A DNA stretch of 64,000 nt from Nelumbo lutea (taxonomy: Eukaryota > Streptophyta > Magnoliopsida > Proteales > Nelumbonaceae). The stretch is from NCBI GenBank assembly GCA_022828595.1, contig JAKGHH010000002.1, positions 66,498,383-66,562,382 on the forward strand, written 5' to 3'. The notes beneath the pieces are model-generated. The model had not been told where the DNA came from and made no database searches. It saw only the letters and a list, made by a program, of their open reading frames with translations. The translations under genes and the position numbers were made by a program. Shown in pieces: positions 46,101-52,784 of this stretch. Each line of letters begins with the position of its first letter. Within the stretch, counting starts at the first letter, position 1.

Positions 46101-46685
46101 AAGGTTCCTTCGAAAATCATTTGCAAAATGGATACAATTTAGGGCCGTCCTGGTAAGCATGAGGTCCTATATTATTATTGCAAATCTTGGGCTTGTGGGA
46201 TCTTTGCACTTATTTTGGTGGTGTTTAAGTGACCTAAACTCTTGAATTCTGCATTCTTGTGATTACTGTTTAGAGCTGGATTGGAAGGGTGTGCCAGATG
46301 AGATGCACTATATTGTTTAAATCACACCCCGTCCATATGCACCGTTGTTAGACCATCTACGCTTTCTTCCCATGAGGACCTTTTATTGTTGCAAGTGTAA
46401 TATTTTGCTTATTTGTCAAAAGAGACACCAAGAACTGATTTATCCTATGTGAATGGTTGCATTTAAATACCTACCAGAAAGAAAAATCTCTTCACAACAA
46501 TGACATTTATTAATTTTGTTATCTCCTCTTTGATGTGTCCAGATCTTGGAGAAATCACACGAGCAAAGCTTGAATTCAATGGAGTGGGACACGATGGAAC
46601 ATCCAACTCCCCTGACTTGGTAGTGAGTGAACCCAACGCAATTCCATTTGCAGCTGTGGCAAAAAAGGAAGCTACTTATGAATAA
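18947..46685 (+). CDS. NIT4: Nitrilase (NIT4-type), 5' end outside window, introns inflated by transposons
   Basis: Carbon-nitrogen hydrolase that converts nitriles to acids and ammonia. In plants the NIT4 class handles beta-cyanoalanine, the product of cyanide detoxification. Four exons join in one frame with all introns in phase 1 and GT/AG ends, giving about 298 residues; with a typical first exon of 50-60 residues this matches the family length of about 350. The catalytic Glu (VVFPEAF, exon 2), Lys (GKHRKLM, exon 3) and Cys (LICWDNR, exon 3) are all present, as is the exon junction motif SADLDLGEI. Exon 4 ([23 protein letters not shown]) looks more like NIT4 than the Brassicaceae NIT1-3 group. 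Introns 2, 3 and 4 are about 10.2 kb, 16.1 kb and 449 bp. Odd points: the first exon is not in view, and the usual K-x-M-P-T segment after the catalytic Lys reads KLMRTSSEH. No inactivating change is visible. Confidence 0.88.
19510..20430 (+). pseudogene. LINE reverse transcriptase C-terminus and linker
   Basis: Reads [31 protein letters not shown] and [19 protein letters not shown] (the typical end of plant LINE reverse transcriptase), then [28 protein letters not shown] and, after shifts, [18 protein letters not shown]. These blocks are characteristic of L1 ORF2 after the polymerase core. Stop codons at about 19723 and beyond. Confidence 0.88.
20520..21458 (+). pseudogene. LINE zf-RVT zinc domain and RNase H
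   Basis: In shifted frames 20530-20720 gives [13 protein letters not shown] and a C-x2-C ... H-x3-H-C pattern (zf-RVT). 20931-21458 is a nearly open RNase H domain: [12 protein letters not shown] (first Asp), STKAEVMAA (Glu), [11 protein letters not shown] (second Asp) and NHIADSLAK (C-terminal Asp), interrupted by only one stop near 21119. All four RNase H acidic residues are present. Confidence 0.85.
21565..22864 (+). mobile_element. Second LINE 3' remnant with RNase H
   Basis: Older LINE tail that probably received the previous [28 protein letters not shown] (about 21650-21730) is the linker after zf-RVT. 22196-22522 carries RNase [34 protein letters not shown], then VVEGDSKLV and [19 protein letters not shown] in later frames. 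It ends with an A-run at about 22857-22864. Many stops. Confidence 0.75.
22865..23179 (+). mobile_element. Third LINE remnant, 5' piece (zf-RVT part)
   Basis: In three frames the sequence gives MNKYL-stop-type remains of INTCDLLQ, then [21 protein letters not shown] (zinc-binding zf-RVT pattern) and [23 protein letters not shown]. Copia element D is inserted right after this, and the likely RNase H continuation is at 28618-28918 on the other side of D. Confidence 0.7.
23180..23479 (+). repeat. 5' LTR of copia element D
   Basis: 300 bp, TGTTAGGTTGAAGG ... CAGCTTTCA, followed by the primer site. Contains a CTCTAATATAAATAATAG box (about 23371-23388) that may be the LTR TATA element. The first 160 bp match 28455-28617. 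Confidence 0.92.
24060..28442 (+). pseudogene. gag-pol polyprotein of copia element D
   Basis: One frame, 1461 codons. Gag: residues 1-313 with zinc knuckle [14 protein letters not shown] (from residue 262). Protease: DFGATDHM near 386, where the usual Ser/Thr after the catalytic Asp is Phe. Integrase: H-ARLGH (522) and C-EVC (551), catalytic D581, D644, E680 (D-D-35-E). Reverse transcriptase: [28 protein letters not shown] at 1145-1149. RNase [27 protein letters not shown]. Stops are at 24999 (TAG), 25035 (TAG), 26865 (TAA) and 28119 (TGA); each could come from a single C-to-T change in a Gln or Arg codon. No frameshift was seen. Confidence 0.92.
28455..28617 (+). repeat. Truncated 3' LTR of copia element D
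   Basis: Matches the first ~163 bp of the 5' LTR (with a short internal deletion), ending at GGCATTCCAGTCAT. The sequence after it is LINE-like and not LTR, so the 3' LTR end has been deleted. Confidence 0.88.
28618..28918 (+). mobile_element. Third LINE remnant, 3' piece (RNase H end)
   Basis: Reads [10 protein letters not shown], a SSSGLA block and, in shifted frames, LAKQG-like and TLGF blocks, which are the end of LINE RNase H. It finishes with AATAAAAAAAA at about 28909-28918. Probably the continuation of 22865-23179, separated by element D. Confidence 0.6.
29369..29662 (+). CDS. NIT4: Nitrilase exon 3 (catalytic Lys and Cys)
   Basis: 294 bp, phase 1 at both ends. The acceptor is GGATTTCAG and the donor GTAAAC at 29663. 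Encodes [20 protein letters not shown], the Lys motif [28 protein letters not shown] with the nucleophile Cys, and [10 protein letters not shown]. Relative to plant nitrilases the segment after the Lys ([16 protein letters not shown]) is divergent but keeps the Glu and the W-x2-GD-x-ST frame. No stop or shift. Confidence 0.92.
29899..30095 (-). mobile_element. Minus-strand LINE tail in nitrilase intron 3
   Basis: On the minus strand, with one frameshift, it reads [25 protein letters not shown], the C-terminal end of LINE RNase H. This is followed by a short untranslated part (CAATGAAAGTTATTGTTCTT) and an A/T-rich tail that appears as TTTATTTATTTTTTTAT at 29899-29915. The left flanking duplication was not identified. 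Confidence 0.6.
30600..30687. repeat. Short palindromic MITE-like element, copy 1
   Basis: 88-bp fold-back: it starts GGCTCAGTTTGGAAGGAGTA and ends with TTCTTCCTAACTGAGCC, its near reverse complement. TACAAATA-type inner repeats can also pair. A related palindrome lies at 48752-48860. Flanked by TTA on the left and TAA on the right. The superfamily is uncertain (Tourist/PIF-like is possible). Confidence 0.6.
31181..31645 (+). repeat. Left terminal inverted repeat of the gene-capturing element
   Basis: The outer part (31181-31455) matches the reverse complement of 44085-44358. It contains repeated CAAAGACCCC(CC)TGTACTATG-like units at about 31192, 31222, 31252 and 31281. The inner part (31557-31640) matches the aspartyl protease segment of the right end. 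A pyrimidine-rich stretch (31440-31530) between them has no counterpart on the right. Confidence 0.75.
31557..31645 (+). pseudogene. Captured A1 aspartyl protease fragment, left copy
   Basis: Encodes [15 protein letters not shown], then DIRSS where an active enzyme has DTGSS, and [12 protein letters not shown]. This is the N-terminal active-site region of a pepsin-like (nepenthesin/CND41-type) plant protease. Too short and altered to be functional. A longer copy is at 43838-44075 on the minus strand. Confidence 0.75.
31646..32194 (+). other. Captured upstream region, probably MYB promoter and leader
   Basis: About 550 bp inside the capturing element, with GA microsatellites (31837-31857, 32046-32066) and a pyrimidine-rich stretch (32130-32190). 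After removal of copia E it joins directly to 43381-43494, the 5' flank of the MYB ORF. It could therefore be the promoter and leader of the captured MYB gene. No coding region is seen. Confidence 0.45.
32195..32467 (-). repeat. 3' LTR of copia element E
   Basis: 273 bp, matching 43108-43375. On the minus strand it starts TGTTGGAATGTTAGC and ends CTGTTAATA. It contains a TATA-rich box (about 32310-32322) that also occurs in the LTR of element G. The GAAGAGA-rich end differs in repeat number from the other LTR. Confidence 0.92.
32475..33956 (-). pseudogene. Reverse transcriptase and RNase H of copia element E
   Basis: Minus-strand blocks in order: start of reverse transcriptase ([24 protein letters not shown]), [28 protein letters not shown], then the polymerase motif at about 33417-33433, where YVDD reads YVDG. 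RNase H follows (33081-32475: [39 protein letters not shown]). Several stops are present. The Asp-to-Gly change at the catalytic motif would by itself abolish polymerase activity. The linker upstream continues at 38238-38507, beyond element F. Confidence 0.88.
33962..34297 (-). repeat. 3' LTR of copia element F
   Basis: 336 bp, matching 37882-38232. Sense strand starts TGTTGAGTTGGGCC and ends GATTTCTACT. Adjacent to the purine tract. Confidence 0.92.
34292..35269 (-). pseudogene. Integrase fused to reverse transcriptase end and RNase H in element F
   Basis: 35269-34598 is one open frame. It begins in integrase with [11 protein letters not shown] (second catalytic Asp) and GVVERKSRH (Glu), reaches [11 protein letters not shown] and then continues directly as [19 protein letters not shown], which belongs to the last part of reverse transcriptase. 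RNase H blocks follow ([22 protein letters not shown]). 34585-34292 completes RNase H ([27 protein letters not shown]). About 400 residues, including all of the polymerase palm, are missing, with the frame kept across the junction. Confidence 0.88.
35412..37127 (-). pseudogene. gag and protease of copia element F
   Basis: Gag starts at about 37127/37109 (MDGHGVENK), with [19 protein letters not shown] stop at 36891 and another near 36760 interrupt it. From 36737 a 441-codon frame carries the rest of gag, the zinc knuckle [14 protein letters not shown], the protease [13 protein letters not shown] (DFGA instead of DSGA) and the integrase zinc-binding start (LWHNRLGHF). Capsid and knuckle look intact, apart from the two early stops. 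Confidence 0.88.
37114..37709 (-). repeat. Tandem duplication of 297 bp in leader of element F
   Basis: The sequence from CTCAAAAGGTGCAAAG at 37114 is repeated from 37411 with only a few substitutions, giving two head-to-tail copies (37114-37410 and 37411-about 37709). The duplication covers the region between the primer site and gag start. It includes AAAACTCCAAGGAACCCTAA and a CTCCCCCTTTCT run that resembles a purine tract complement. Confidence 0.9.
37882..38232 (-). repeat. 5' LTR of copia element F
   Basis: 351 bp, next to the primer site complement at 37870-37881; ends CCCAACTCAATA followed by target duplication ATTGC. Slightly longer than the other LTR because of GAAGAA repeats. Confidence 0.92.
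38238..39037 (-). pseudogene. Integrase C-terminus and linker of copia element E
   Basis: From 39037 downward it resumes at [17 protein letters not shown] (catalytic Glu of integrase), then [35 protein letters not shown] and [16 protein letters not shown]. The linker [15 protein letters not shown] and [20 protein letters not shown] follow up to the F insertion at KWTDAI. Closely matches the same region of element G at 57350-58180. Frameshifts at about 38500 and 38900. Confidence 0.85.
39060..39788 (-). pseudogene. gag of copia fragment H
   Basis: 39788-39399: [66 protein letters not shown]. 39430-39143, in another frame: [33 protein letters not shown]. It reaches a VSSKESRRL block (39149-39118) and ends before any zinc knuckle. 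Related to the gag of element F but with a different LTR. Confidence 0.82.
40259..40591 (-). repeat. Only LTR of copia fragment H
   Basis: 333 bp. The sense strand starts TGTAGAGAAGATGGGCC and ends GTTTTTCTTCT next to a TGGTATCA primer site. No second copy was found in the window. Confidence 0.75.
40597..41603 (-). pseudogene. Protease and integrase N-terminal part of copia element E
   Basis: 41603-41358 ends in the protease motif, here [12 protein letters not shown] in place of DSGASNHMT. 41356-40958 continues ([51 protein letters not shown]). After a short break, 40811-40597 has [30 protein letters not shown] (second catalytic Asp) and [13 protein letters not shown]. Fragment H is inserted there. 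Two or more frame breaks. Confidence 0.85.
41718..42533 (-). pseudogene. gag of copia element E
   Basis: 42533 starts [20 protein letters not shown] and reads [21 protein letters not shown] frameshift leads to 42294 ([18 protein letters not shown]) and another to 42110-41718 ([53 protein letters not shown]). Matches the gag of element G closely. Confidence 0.85.
43108..43375 (-). repeat. 5' LTR of copia element E
   Basis: 268 bp between the primer site complement (ends 43107) and target duplication AGTCC (43376-43380). The TATA-like box TATATTAATATTTATA is at about 43216-43231. Confidence 0.92.
43495..43875 (+). CDS. Captured MYB fragment: stand-alone SANT-domain ORF
   Basis: 126 codons, open, starting at ATG 43495. 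Residues 7-58 form one SANT/MYB repeat: [44 protein letters not shown], with the three aromatic positions W/W/Y of the DIVARICATA, MYBS and SRM1 family (and of RADIALIS). The family's following segment ([24 protein letters not shown]) is present, but the second DNA-binding repeat with SHAQKYF is missing. The last ~14 residues come from antisense aspartyl protease sequence. The host gene's leader seems to lie upstream, now cut by copia E 115 bp before the ATG. It lies in nitrilase intron 3 in sense orientation. It could be a dead fragment, or a dominant-negative-like peptide if expressed. Confidence 0.7.
   Translation: MASVGGWSREKEEAFETAIAMHWAADDSKERWEKIASMVPSKAIAELKKHYEVLVEDVDATESSRIPIPTYAKEEAASRKDQHLFPASASGAADKRLNCNFGTGFSGLGIDSGGVGIGPNSSCFLC
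43836..44358 (-). repeat. Right terminal inverted repeat of the gene-capturing element
   Basis: Reverse complement of the left end in its outer ~270 bp, with GGGGGTCTTTGT-type units near 44252, 44276, 44307 and 44338. It ends AATTTTCCC at 44358. The inner part holds the aspartyl protease fragment. It is more complete than the left copy. Confidence 0.75.
43838..44075 (-). pseudogene. Captured A1 aspartyl protease fragment, right copy
   Basis: The minus strand reads [58 protein letters not shown] and SWVRCQP, the propeptide end and first active-site loop of a nepenthesin-type pepsin-like protease. The active-site Asp of D-T-G-S is Asn here. The fragment ends where the antisense MYB fragment begins. 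It has no second active-site motif, so it cannot be an enzyme. The left copy of this fragment is at 31557-31645. Confidence 0.82.
44359..45811 (+). other. Nitrilase intron 3, distal part
   Basis: No gene or recognised transposon. T-rich runs near 44360-44380 and 44668-44676. A short direct repeat of TCTGTTGAGGCTT(C/T)AAAATT occurs near 45030 and 45097. The stretch ends with ATAATTTCTAG, the splice acceptor of nitrilase exon 4. Confidence 0.6.
45812..46093 (+). CDS. NIT4: Nitrilase exon 4
   Basis: 282 bp, phase 1 at both ends; acceptor TTTCTAG, donor GTATGT at 46094. Encodes [38 protein letters not shown], then the more variable [14 protein letters not shown], and [20 protein letters not shown] and [14 protein letters not shown]. 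These blocks are diagnostic for plant NIT4-type nitrilases. No break. Confidence 0.93.
   Translation: MWRYIVFLQLMPVIYGGHLQLPLPLKVDALFYLQISFAKGKTIPFQRNVCQEMKTKISHQIQLSVLGAVSLFHHLGLFWLDPIIKGSPLSQLI
46543..46685 (+). CDS. NIT4: Nitrilase exon 5 with stop codon
   Basis: 143 bp. Completes the Asp codon at the junction (SADL-D-LGEI) and reads [16 protein letters not shown], then a tail ([20 protein letters not shown] ...KKEATYE) and TAA at 46683-46685. The first half is typical of the family; the tail is divergent from the usual Y-SRPEVLSL stretch after VGH, so substrate or assembly effects are possible. The acceptor is TGTGTCCAG. Confidence 0.9.
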
Positions 46686-47459
46686 CAAGGATGCATATTT
46701 GGAGCTGCACGCATGGGAAGGCCAATCTTTGGATCGTCTTAATTGCATTGTCTCATTCTGCATCAAAGAGCCTGCTAGCGTTGTGCCCATCACTTTCCTT
46801 GGCAGATCTCTTGAGTCAAATTTTGTTCCCAGATTTTTGATCTATGCCATTGAATTTCTTTTTGTAAATTATGTTTTGTGTTTTGAAACCTTTGTATAGG
46901 TTTCCTTACCTTTCCCTATTTTTCCTTCAAACCAAAAACAGCCTTAACGATTACAAAGTCATTAGAACATGGTGGTGAACTGCACCATATAATCATATAT
47001 AGCTTCTTTCCTAATTTGTCAAATTAGTATATGAATTTAACTTTATTCAATTCATTTTTCTTGATAAGGCTTGATCAAAGACAGTCCATTTTTTCCTCCG
47101 AGGTCCCTATGGACTCGGGACTGCTAATTTGAATTTCTATACAGTATCAATGGTACCAATACGATACCATCAATTGGCCTTCCGTTGGTTCAATTAGTTT
47201 ATGTATCTGTTTATATTATCATTATATTTTTTTGAGTATAAAGAAATCCTGTTATTAACACCAACGCTTAAATTCCCTTTTCTACTGAAAATGCATGCAT
47301 TAGAAATGGGAAATGCAAAGAAAATTACATGTTAGGAATAGGAATCCTTAAAAATAAAGGCCCTTAGACAAATTAACACGTAGACAATTTAACAGGAGGC
47401 CTTGTTAATGTCAGATGGAGGGGTGGCTTCCTAAAAATTTTGTTAACCATTGTTGAAAG
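46686..47459 (+). other. Nitrilase 3' UTR and downstream region
   Basis: Follows the stop codon. A T-rich, GT-containing stretch around 46850-46900 (TTTGTAAATTATGTTTTGTG) is a plausible polyadenylation region, but no exact signal can be fixed. No further gene is seen before the hAT-like element. Confidence 0.4.
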
Positions 47460-48097
47460 TAGGGGTGAGCAAATTGATAGGTTCTACCTGGAACCGAATG
47501 GATCTAACCTCGAACCAGCCTTGAACCGACTTTACCCTAGACCAAATTGACCCAATTAACTAGCCTTAGAACTGAACTTGCCTTGAAATAAATCCCAAAA
47601 TATTCTTAAGGATGTGAAGATTTAAGCCCAAACACTTTACCACTGAGTTACTTATGTGATTGATCATTTGTTTTCATTTTAATATTTGAATCATTGAATG
47701 TGTATAATAAATAATGTAGAATGTAATATTTACAAAATTTAAACTATACTGACGCATTTTGAACCATATATTAACATATTATGATAATATGCATATTAAT
47801 TTACTCAAATTAATTAATAAAGATAATATAAGTTTTAAAATATATATTGTCATTATTAAAAATCAAGTTTTAATTTACTCAAATTAATATATTGTTCTTT
47901 TTTTTTTTTTATAAGGGGGAGAGTAAAGAAAGAACAAGTTCCATGGATAGGCCCAAGAACCGACTCCGGAACTGTCAAGACCAGAACAGACCCTAAAACC
48001 GATCCTCACAAGGTAGATTCTAGTTCTAAAAACCTGGAATCAACCCATACAGATCCAGGTTCTGTCATGAAACCAAACGGACCCATTCTCACTCCTA
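47460..48097. mobile_element. hAT-like non-autonomous element, copy 1
   Basis: Starts TAGGGGTGAGCAAATTGATAG and ends CCCATTCTCACTCCTA, matching in inverted order the ends of the element at 53869-60045. GGTTC/GAACC-rich ends flank a very A/T-rich middle with AATTTACTCAAATTAAT motifs. The flanking 8-mers do not match, so the copy is old or rearranged. No coding capacity. Confidence 0.65.
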
Positions 48098-48748
48098 ATC
48101 CAGGTTCTGTCATGGAATCTACCCATGCATTGCTACTCAATCGATGTGCAATAGAGTATCCACGTAATCCTCTATTAGTAACTGTTCTGTGAGAGGTTTT
48201 TAGGAATAACTGAAGCTTCTCCAAAAATTTCAAATCTTCCTTCATCCACATCCAAGTTTGCCAAAACGGTGTAGGTCGTAGACCAAGGTTGAGTTATCTT
48301 ATTAGCCAAATGATCAATCATAATATACCCTCCACCTCCACAACGGTGATTCCTCTGTTGAAGCGAATCTTGAGGTAGTCATATAAAGAATGAAATTCTG
48401 TCTGGATTGAGGATGTAGCACCATAAAAATTATGAAAAAGAAACACAAGAGAACCATTACTGGTGCTGAATTTGGCTACATCAATTATAATTTCTTAAAG
48501 AGTGCCTCCACCACTAGCTCAAGCGTTGCACCATCAACATTCAATTTAAAAGAATGGATAGAATATACACCTCCAGTAGCAGGCGTTCCTGTCGACAGAC
48601 ACATTTGGCAAGACGGCTGTCCAGATTATACACCTCGAGTACTAAGAGTTTCTCTACCATTTTTGTGCTCTTGGTGATAAGGATAATTTCGTCAAGTGGG
48701 TTGCAAGATACCTCTAATAGTAGTTGGTTTGCTTTTCTTTAGCATTCC
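48098..48748. other. Intergenic sequence, no gene recognised
   Basis: An 81-codon open stretch at 48432-48677 has no recognisable domain and is probably chance. A repeat of ATCCAGGTTCTGTCATG just after 48097 duplicates part of the hAT-like element end. Confidence 0.4.
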
Positions 48749-48751
48749 TTA

Positions 48752-48860
48752 TGCTCAGTTTGGAAAGAATACAAATGCAAATATGTACAGCGCAAATACA
48801 TACAAAGTACAAGGTTTTGCACTCTACATATTTGCATTTGTATTCCTTCTAAACTCAGCC
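48752..48860. repeat. Short palindromic MITE-like element, copy 2
   Basis: 109-bp fold-back from TGCTCAGTTTGGAAAGAATA to TTCCTTCTAAACTCAGCC, related to 30600-30687. Flanked by TTA on both sides (48749-48751 and 48861-48863), as expected for a Tourist/PIF-type three-base duplication. Confidence 0.65.
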
Positions 48861-48874
48861 TTAGTGATAAAGAC

Positions 48875-49118
48875 TAAGGTTTTTAAAAACGAACCGGACA
48901 ACAAACAATTCCTGGGTTGAACGGTCTGACCATTCAAACCGAATGGATTGCCTGTTTTGACAAAAAACAAAAAAGAACGGTCTGACCATTCAACCGCCCG
49001 GGTCAGTGATTCGCTGACCAAATCAATTGTTTTGGCCAAAACATGGTTCTAGGGTGAAACAGAACCTGTTCCCGATTTTCCAATCTGACTGTCCTATCCA
49101 ATCCGGTTTTGAAAACAT
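48875..49118. repeat. Probable MITE with GTTTTTAAAAACGAACCGGA ends
   Basis: The left end GTTTTTAAAAACGAACCGGA pairs with the right end TCCAATCCGGTTTTGAAAAC in inverted order. Inside, the motif GAACGGTCTGACCATTCAA occurs twice (about 48918 and 48975). No coding capacity; boundaries approximate. Confidence 0.4.
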
Positions 49119-50339
49119 TGATAAAGACACCTCCATTAGGAGGTTTACTTGGGTTGGTATGGATACCTCCAGCAATTGGAGTTTTCCTTTTGTATCTTTG
49201 TTTGTAAAGACACCTCCAATATAGGGTTTGCCCAAACCGGTAAAGGCACTTTTTAGTTAGGGTGATGATCAAAAACCAAAAAACTGAGGTGTTGTTTGGT
49301 AAGCCTTTTTTGAAAGATCTTCTTGAAGATCTGACTAATAGAAGACATTGTGAGCTTTTACATAAAGATCTTGGTAGCCCAAGATGTGACACTCGACCCA
49401 ACATGAGTGGGTTACATTTACATACATAGCAGTGCATCAAGTGCTTGTGGGTCCCACCTACAATTACCATGAGTGGATCCCACATACACTTGTCATTAAT
49501 GTGCCCTAATTATGAATAACCATATGGGTTCCACATGGTTTTTCCATGAGTGGGGCCCACACATCATTTTTGTGGGGTCCACATGTCAAATTTGTGGGGC
49601 CCACATGTAGAAACTCATTTTTCTACACACTTTAATTGTATAATAACCCCAATACAACATTGTATACCTAGATGTAACTACAAAAACATGTCCACAATAA
49701 GCAAGTTAAAGCGAGTGTCCCTACAAATCATTTCCAAGCTAAGAAAATAATTAAAACCATCATTAAAATGATGAAACACATAATGTCATAACAACATGCA
49801 CAGGCTGCAAGTGCACCAGCATGCTCTCTCTTATAATCCACATTGTCATGAGCAATATTATGTTGTTCAATGATGCATACTTCAGGTTCTCCGGGGTATA
49901 ATTATCTGCCCATATGAAATTGTATTCATGTGGCTGAAATGGAAGAAAATGAGTGCCATTATTATTCCTTTTTTGACAAGCACAATTTCTCACAAATAAG
50001 ATTCTTTGTGTATTGGTTCTATACTTCACTAGTTGGACATTTATAAAATCATCATCCATAAATTTTCTTTTTCAATTTTTTTTCCACAAATAACCTCATA
50101 CGTTCTCATCTGCATTCACACATGGGTCCCCTTCGAATGGTGGCCATAACTATAAAATGAATCATTAATCATCATACCATAACTAATCAATTAATTCCTA
50201 CTAAGCTAACATTGAAAAGATACAAGTTCATAAAATTCACTACATTATATATTACAATTAAAACATAAACACATCAAAATGTTCAAAAATCTAATAAAAA
50301 AACACAACTAGGTAGATTGCCTCCTATTGTTTCTTGGTT

Positions 50340-51500
50340 GGGTATGATTAAAATGTAAGTTGTAGTAATCAGCCATCTTGAACATGATTTCATCCCAAAC
50401 TTGTTCCATTTATCTAGATGCCTATGAACCCACTTCAATTGGAGTCGGTGTTACATTATGGAACATTCCTCCCTTTCCTTTGATAGTTGTTGCATCATCT
50501 TGGAAGATCGATTCCAATGAAACTGTGCAGAACACAACAAGCAAACACAATACTAATTTGTTTGTGAATTGGGTATGGAGGCATCAACTTTAGTATCGGG
50601 AATCGTGCCTTCAAAACACCAAAACAATGCTCTATGACAATCCTCAATGAAGAATGCACATAATTAAAGTACTCATCGACATTCTTTGGACGTCCACCTC
50701 TTCCTTGAAAGTCTCTTAAATGGTACCTCTCCGATCGGTATGGAGATAGAAACCGGACATATCTGTTTAACTCGAGTTAACAACATAATACTTTCTTACA
50801 CAACATTGCAATCATATTTATTAGTGTATTGAAGATATAAACCTTATGGAATTATATGATAGTTTTGCTAACCTTTTGGTGGTAGAGGAAACATATTATT
50901 AGGATTTTGGACTGTCTCAATGAAAACCCTTGAATCATGTGTAGCACCCTTTCTATCTTGCTTAACAAAAGTGAAAAACATGTCAAATGAATATGCACAC
51001 ATCACATTTTGTGTGGTGGTTAAGTTTCATCCTCTAAATGGTACTTGCTCACTAACTGGAACATAGGCATGGACATGTGTACCATCTATAGCACTAACAC
51101 AATTACGCCTGGAGAAAAAAAATTCAAATGAAGAATGTTTTTGATGGTATACTGAGTAAGAAAACACCCCACACATAGAATGAGTTATCTTAAACCATGG
51201 ATAATATTTCGGATTATTGAGAATATGTTGTTGAGCAATTCTTAAGTCACCGGGTTGTGCAATTTCTTTGCCAAATTCACAAATGACCTTCCAAGTAGTG
51301 TTAAAGTGTCATGAAATTATTTCACTAGAATGTCGAAAGTGGTCTATAGTATCTTGGTTTGATTTATTTTGCCGTATATTCTATAAAATAATTCCAATAT
51401 CTTCATTGGCTAATACATATCGACTATCTTTCATTAGCCCTTGTTGTCTCAATCCATCCAACCATCATCAATCTGTTTCAAGTAAATAGATCAACCTGTA
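50340..51500 (-). pseudogene. PIF/Harbinger DDE transposase remnant
   Basis: The minus strand reads, in several frames, LLKDSR-like GLMKDSRYVLANEDIGI, HFRHSSEIIS-HFN (N-terminal region), RRNCVSAIDGTHVHAYVP (first catalytic Asp near 51085), QNVMCAYSFDMFFTFV, KGATHDSRVFIETVQNP (second Asp near 50935), FLSPYRSERYHL, and NVDEYFNYVHSSLRIVIEHC with FGVLKARFPILK (Glu near 50632), ending CCVLHSFI. This is the HARBI1-type domain order. Stops and a possible intron near 50770-50880 interrupt it. Its normal partner, a Myb/SANT-like protein, lies directly upstream. Confidence 0.85.
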
Positions 51501-51743
51501 ATACCATCCTATTGATGGTTTTAGAACGAAAAAAATCACACACACACACACATGTCTATCAATCCATCCAACCATCATCAATCTGTTTCAAATATAGTTT
51601 AACCTACAATATCATCCATCCAATTGCATTCAACATATCACAATTAAATCCGGATAATAGTTTAACCATTAACAACTAACTAAAAGTTAAACAAGTCAAA
51701 TGTGTTTTTAAGTTCATCAAATGGAATAAATCCATAGTGTAGT

Positions 51744-52784
51744 TCAATGGTTAAGGTCACAAATCACCCAATTCTTCCTAAGGTTTGGAGTAGGCATGTT
51801 CAGAAACCACTCTCTTGCATCTGGCTTCTCAAAAACATCATATAGTTTCACATAATCATTATGGTCAAGCCTATCAATGGAGTTTAGACTTGCCAACACA
51901 CAAGTTATGGATGTTTGACTCCCTGGCTTCCTACTCAAGCCATTTATTGCCTCCACCAGCCTATCAAACCTCTTATCAACTGATATAGTTTGCTCAACAA
52001 TTTCCTCGGAGAATTCTAAAGGTTTCTTCCTATGTGAATTTTGCTTAGAGGTTGTAGACGAAACCTAGTCAATATCAACATTGCCTGAACGATCAATGCT
52101 TGGTAATGGTTGTTGGATCTCATCAATATGTGGGTCAGATGAGATATTTCCCTCATCTTAGGATGGAGACTCTATCCCATGTGCCAATGATGTTGAAAAC
52201 CTTCCGGTTGGTGTAGTTCCCCCAGATATGACCTCTAGGTTGTTATATTTTGGACAACTCACATTGTGAAACTTTTTCGCCTTGGAGTTAGCCTAAAAGA
52301 AGATAAGGGGACACCAATCAATTTATTTGTAGATATGTATATTTACATATACATGTAAAGTCCCAAATAGAAATCTAAAACAAAAATACAAAATTTAGAA
52401 AATACCTATAAATAGTTATCCCATGCCTCCGGTGAGGCTACAACCATCTGCTTATCTTCATCCCAACCAATTCTGATTTGTCCAAACTTCAATTTTTTAA
52501 TTTCTTAAACCTATTCTTTAGATCCTATATCTTGTTACTAAATGATCTGGCATTGAACTTTAGCACAACTTGTGTGCAAAAACTTTTCTTGACCTCTTTC
52601 TAAGCAGATGGTTTCAAACAACCTCCCCCCCCCCCCTCTGGACTTGTTGTACAAGTAAATCTATGAAAATATTTTCTTGCATAGGTGTCTAGTTTGCATT
52701 TATAGTGGGTGCATCATCAAATGATGTAGTATTGGCTACACTAGTCGCCATGTAGTCATCATCAAATAAACTGGTTACTAACAT
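51744..52784 (-). pseudogene. Myb/SANT-like protein, partner of Harbinger transposase
   Basis: Starts near 52784 (MLVTSLFDDDYMATS). After one stop it reads TPMQENIFIDLLVQQVQRG, which is the usual start of the Myb/SANT-like domain, but a poly-G run (52624-52636 as C) breaks the frame. Next come VKFNARSF, NRFKKLKN and, in another frame, GWDEDKQMVVASPEAWDNYL, then FHNVSCPKYNNLEVISGG. The C-terminal part is open at 51956-51744 (MEAINGLSRKPGSQTSITCV, AREWFLNMP). Such proteins bind the ends of PIF/Harbinger elements and bring in the transposase. Broken here. Confidence 0.75.

Noticed and set aside
48432..48677. 81-codon ORF as a small gene
   Set aside because: No recognised domain, no support from neighbours; length is within chance for this base composition.
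49286..49310. GGTGTTGTTTGGTAAGC as the left end of the Harbinger element
   Set aside because: It resembles PIF-type ends, but no inverted partner or three-base duplication was found on the right side.
49540..49615. GTGGGGCCCACATG repeats as a regulatory element
   Set aside because: Short, imperfect tandem repeat with no gene next to it; left as simple repeat.
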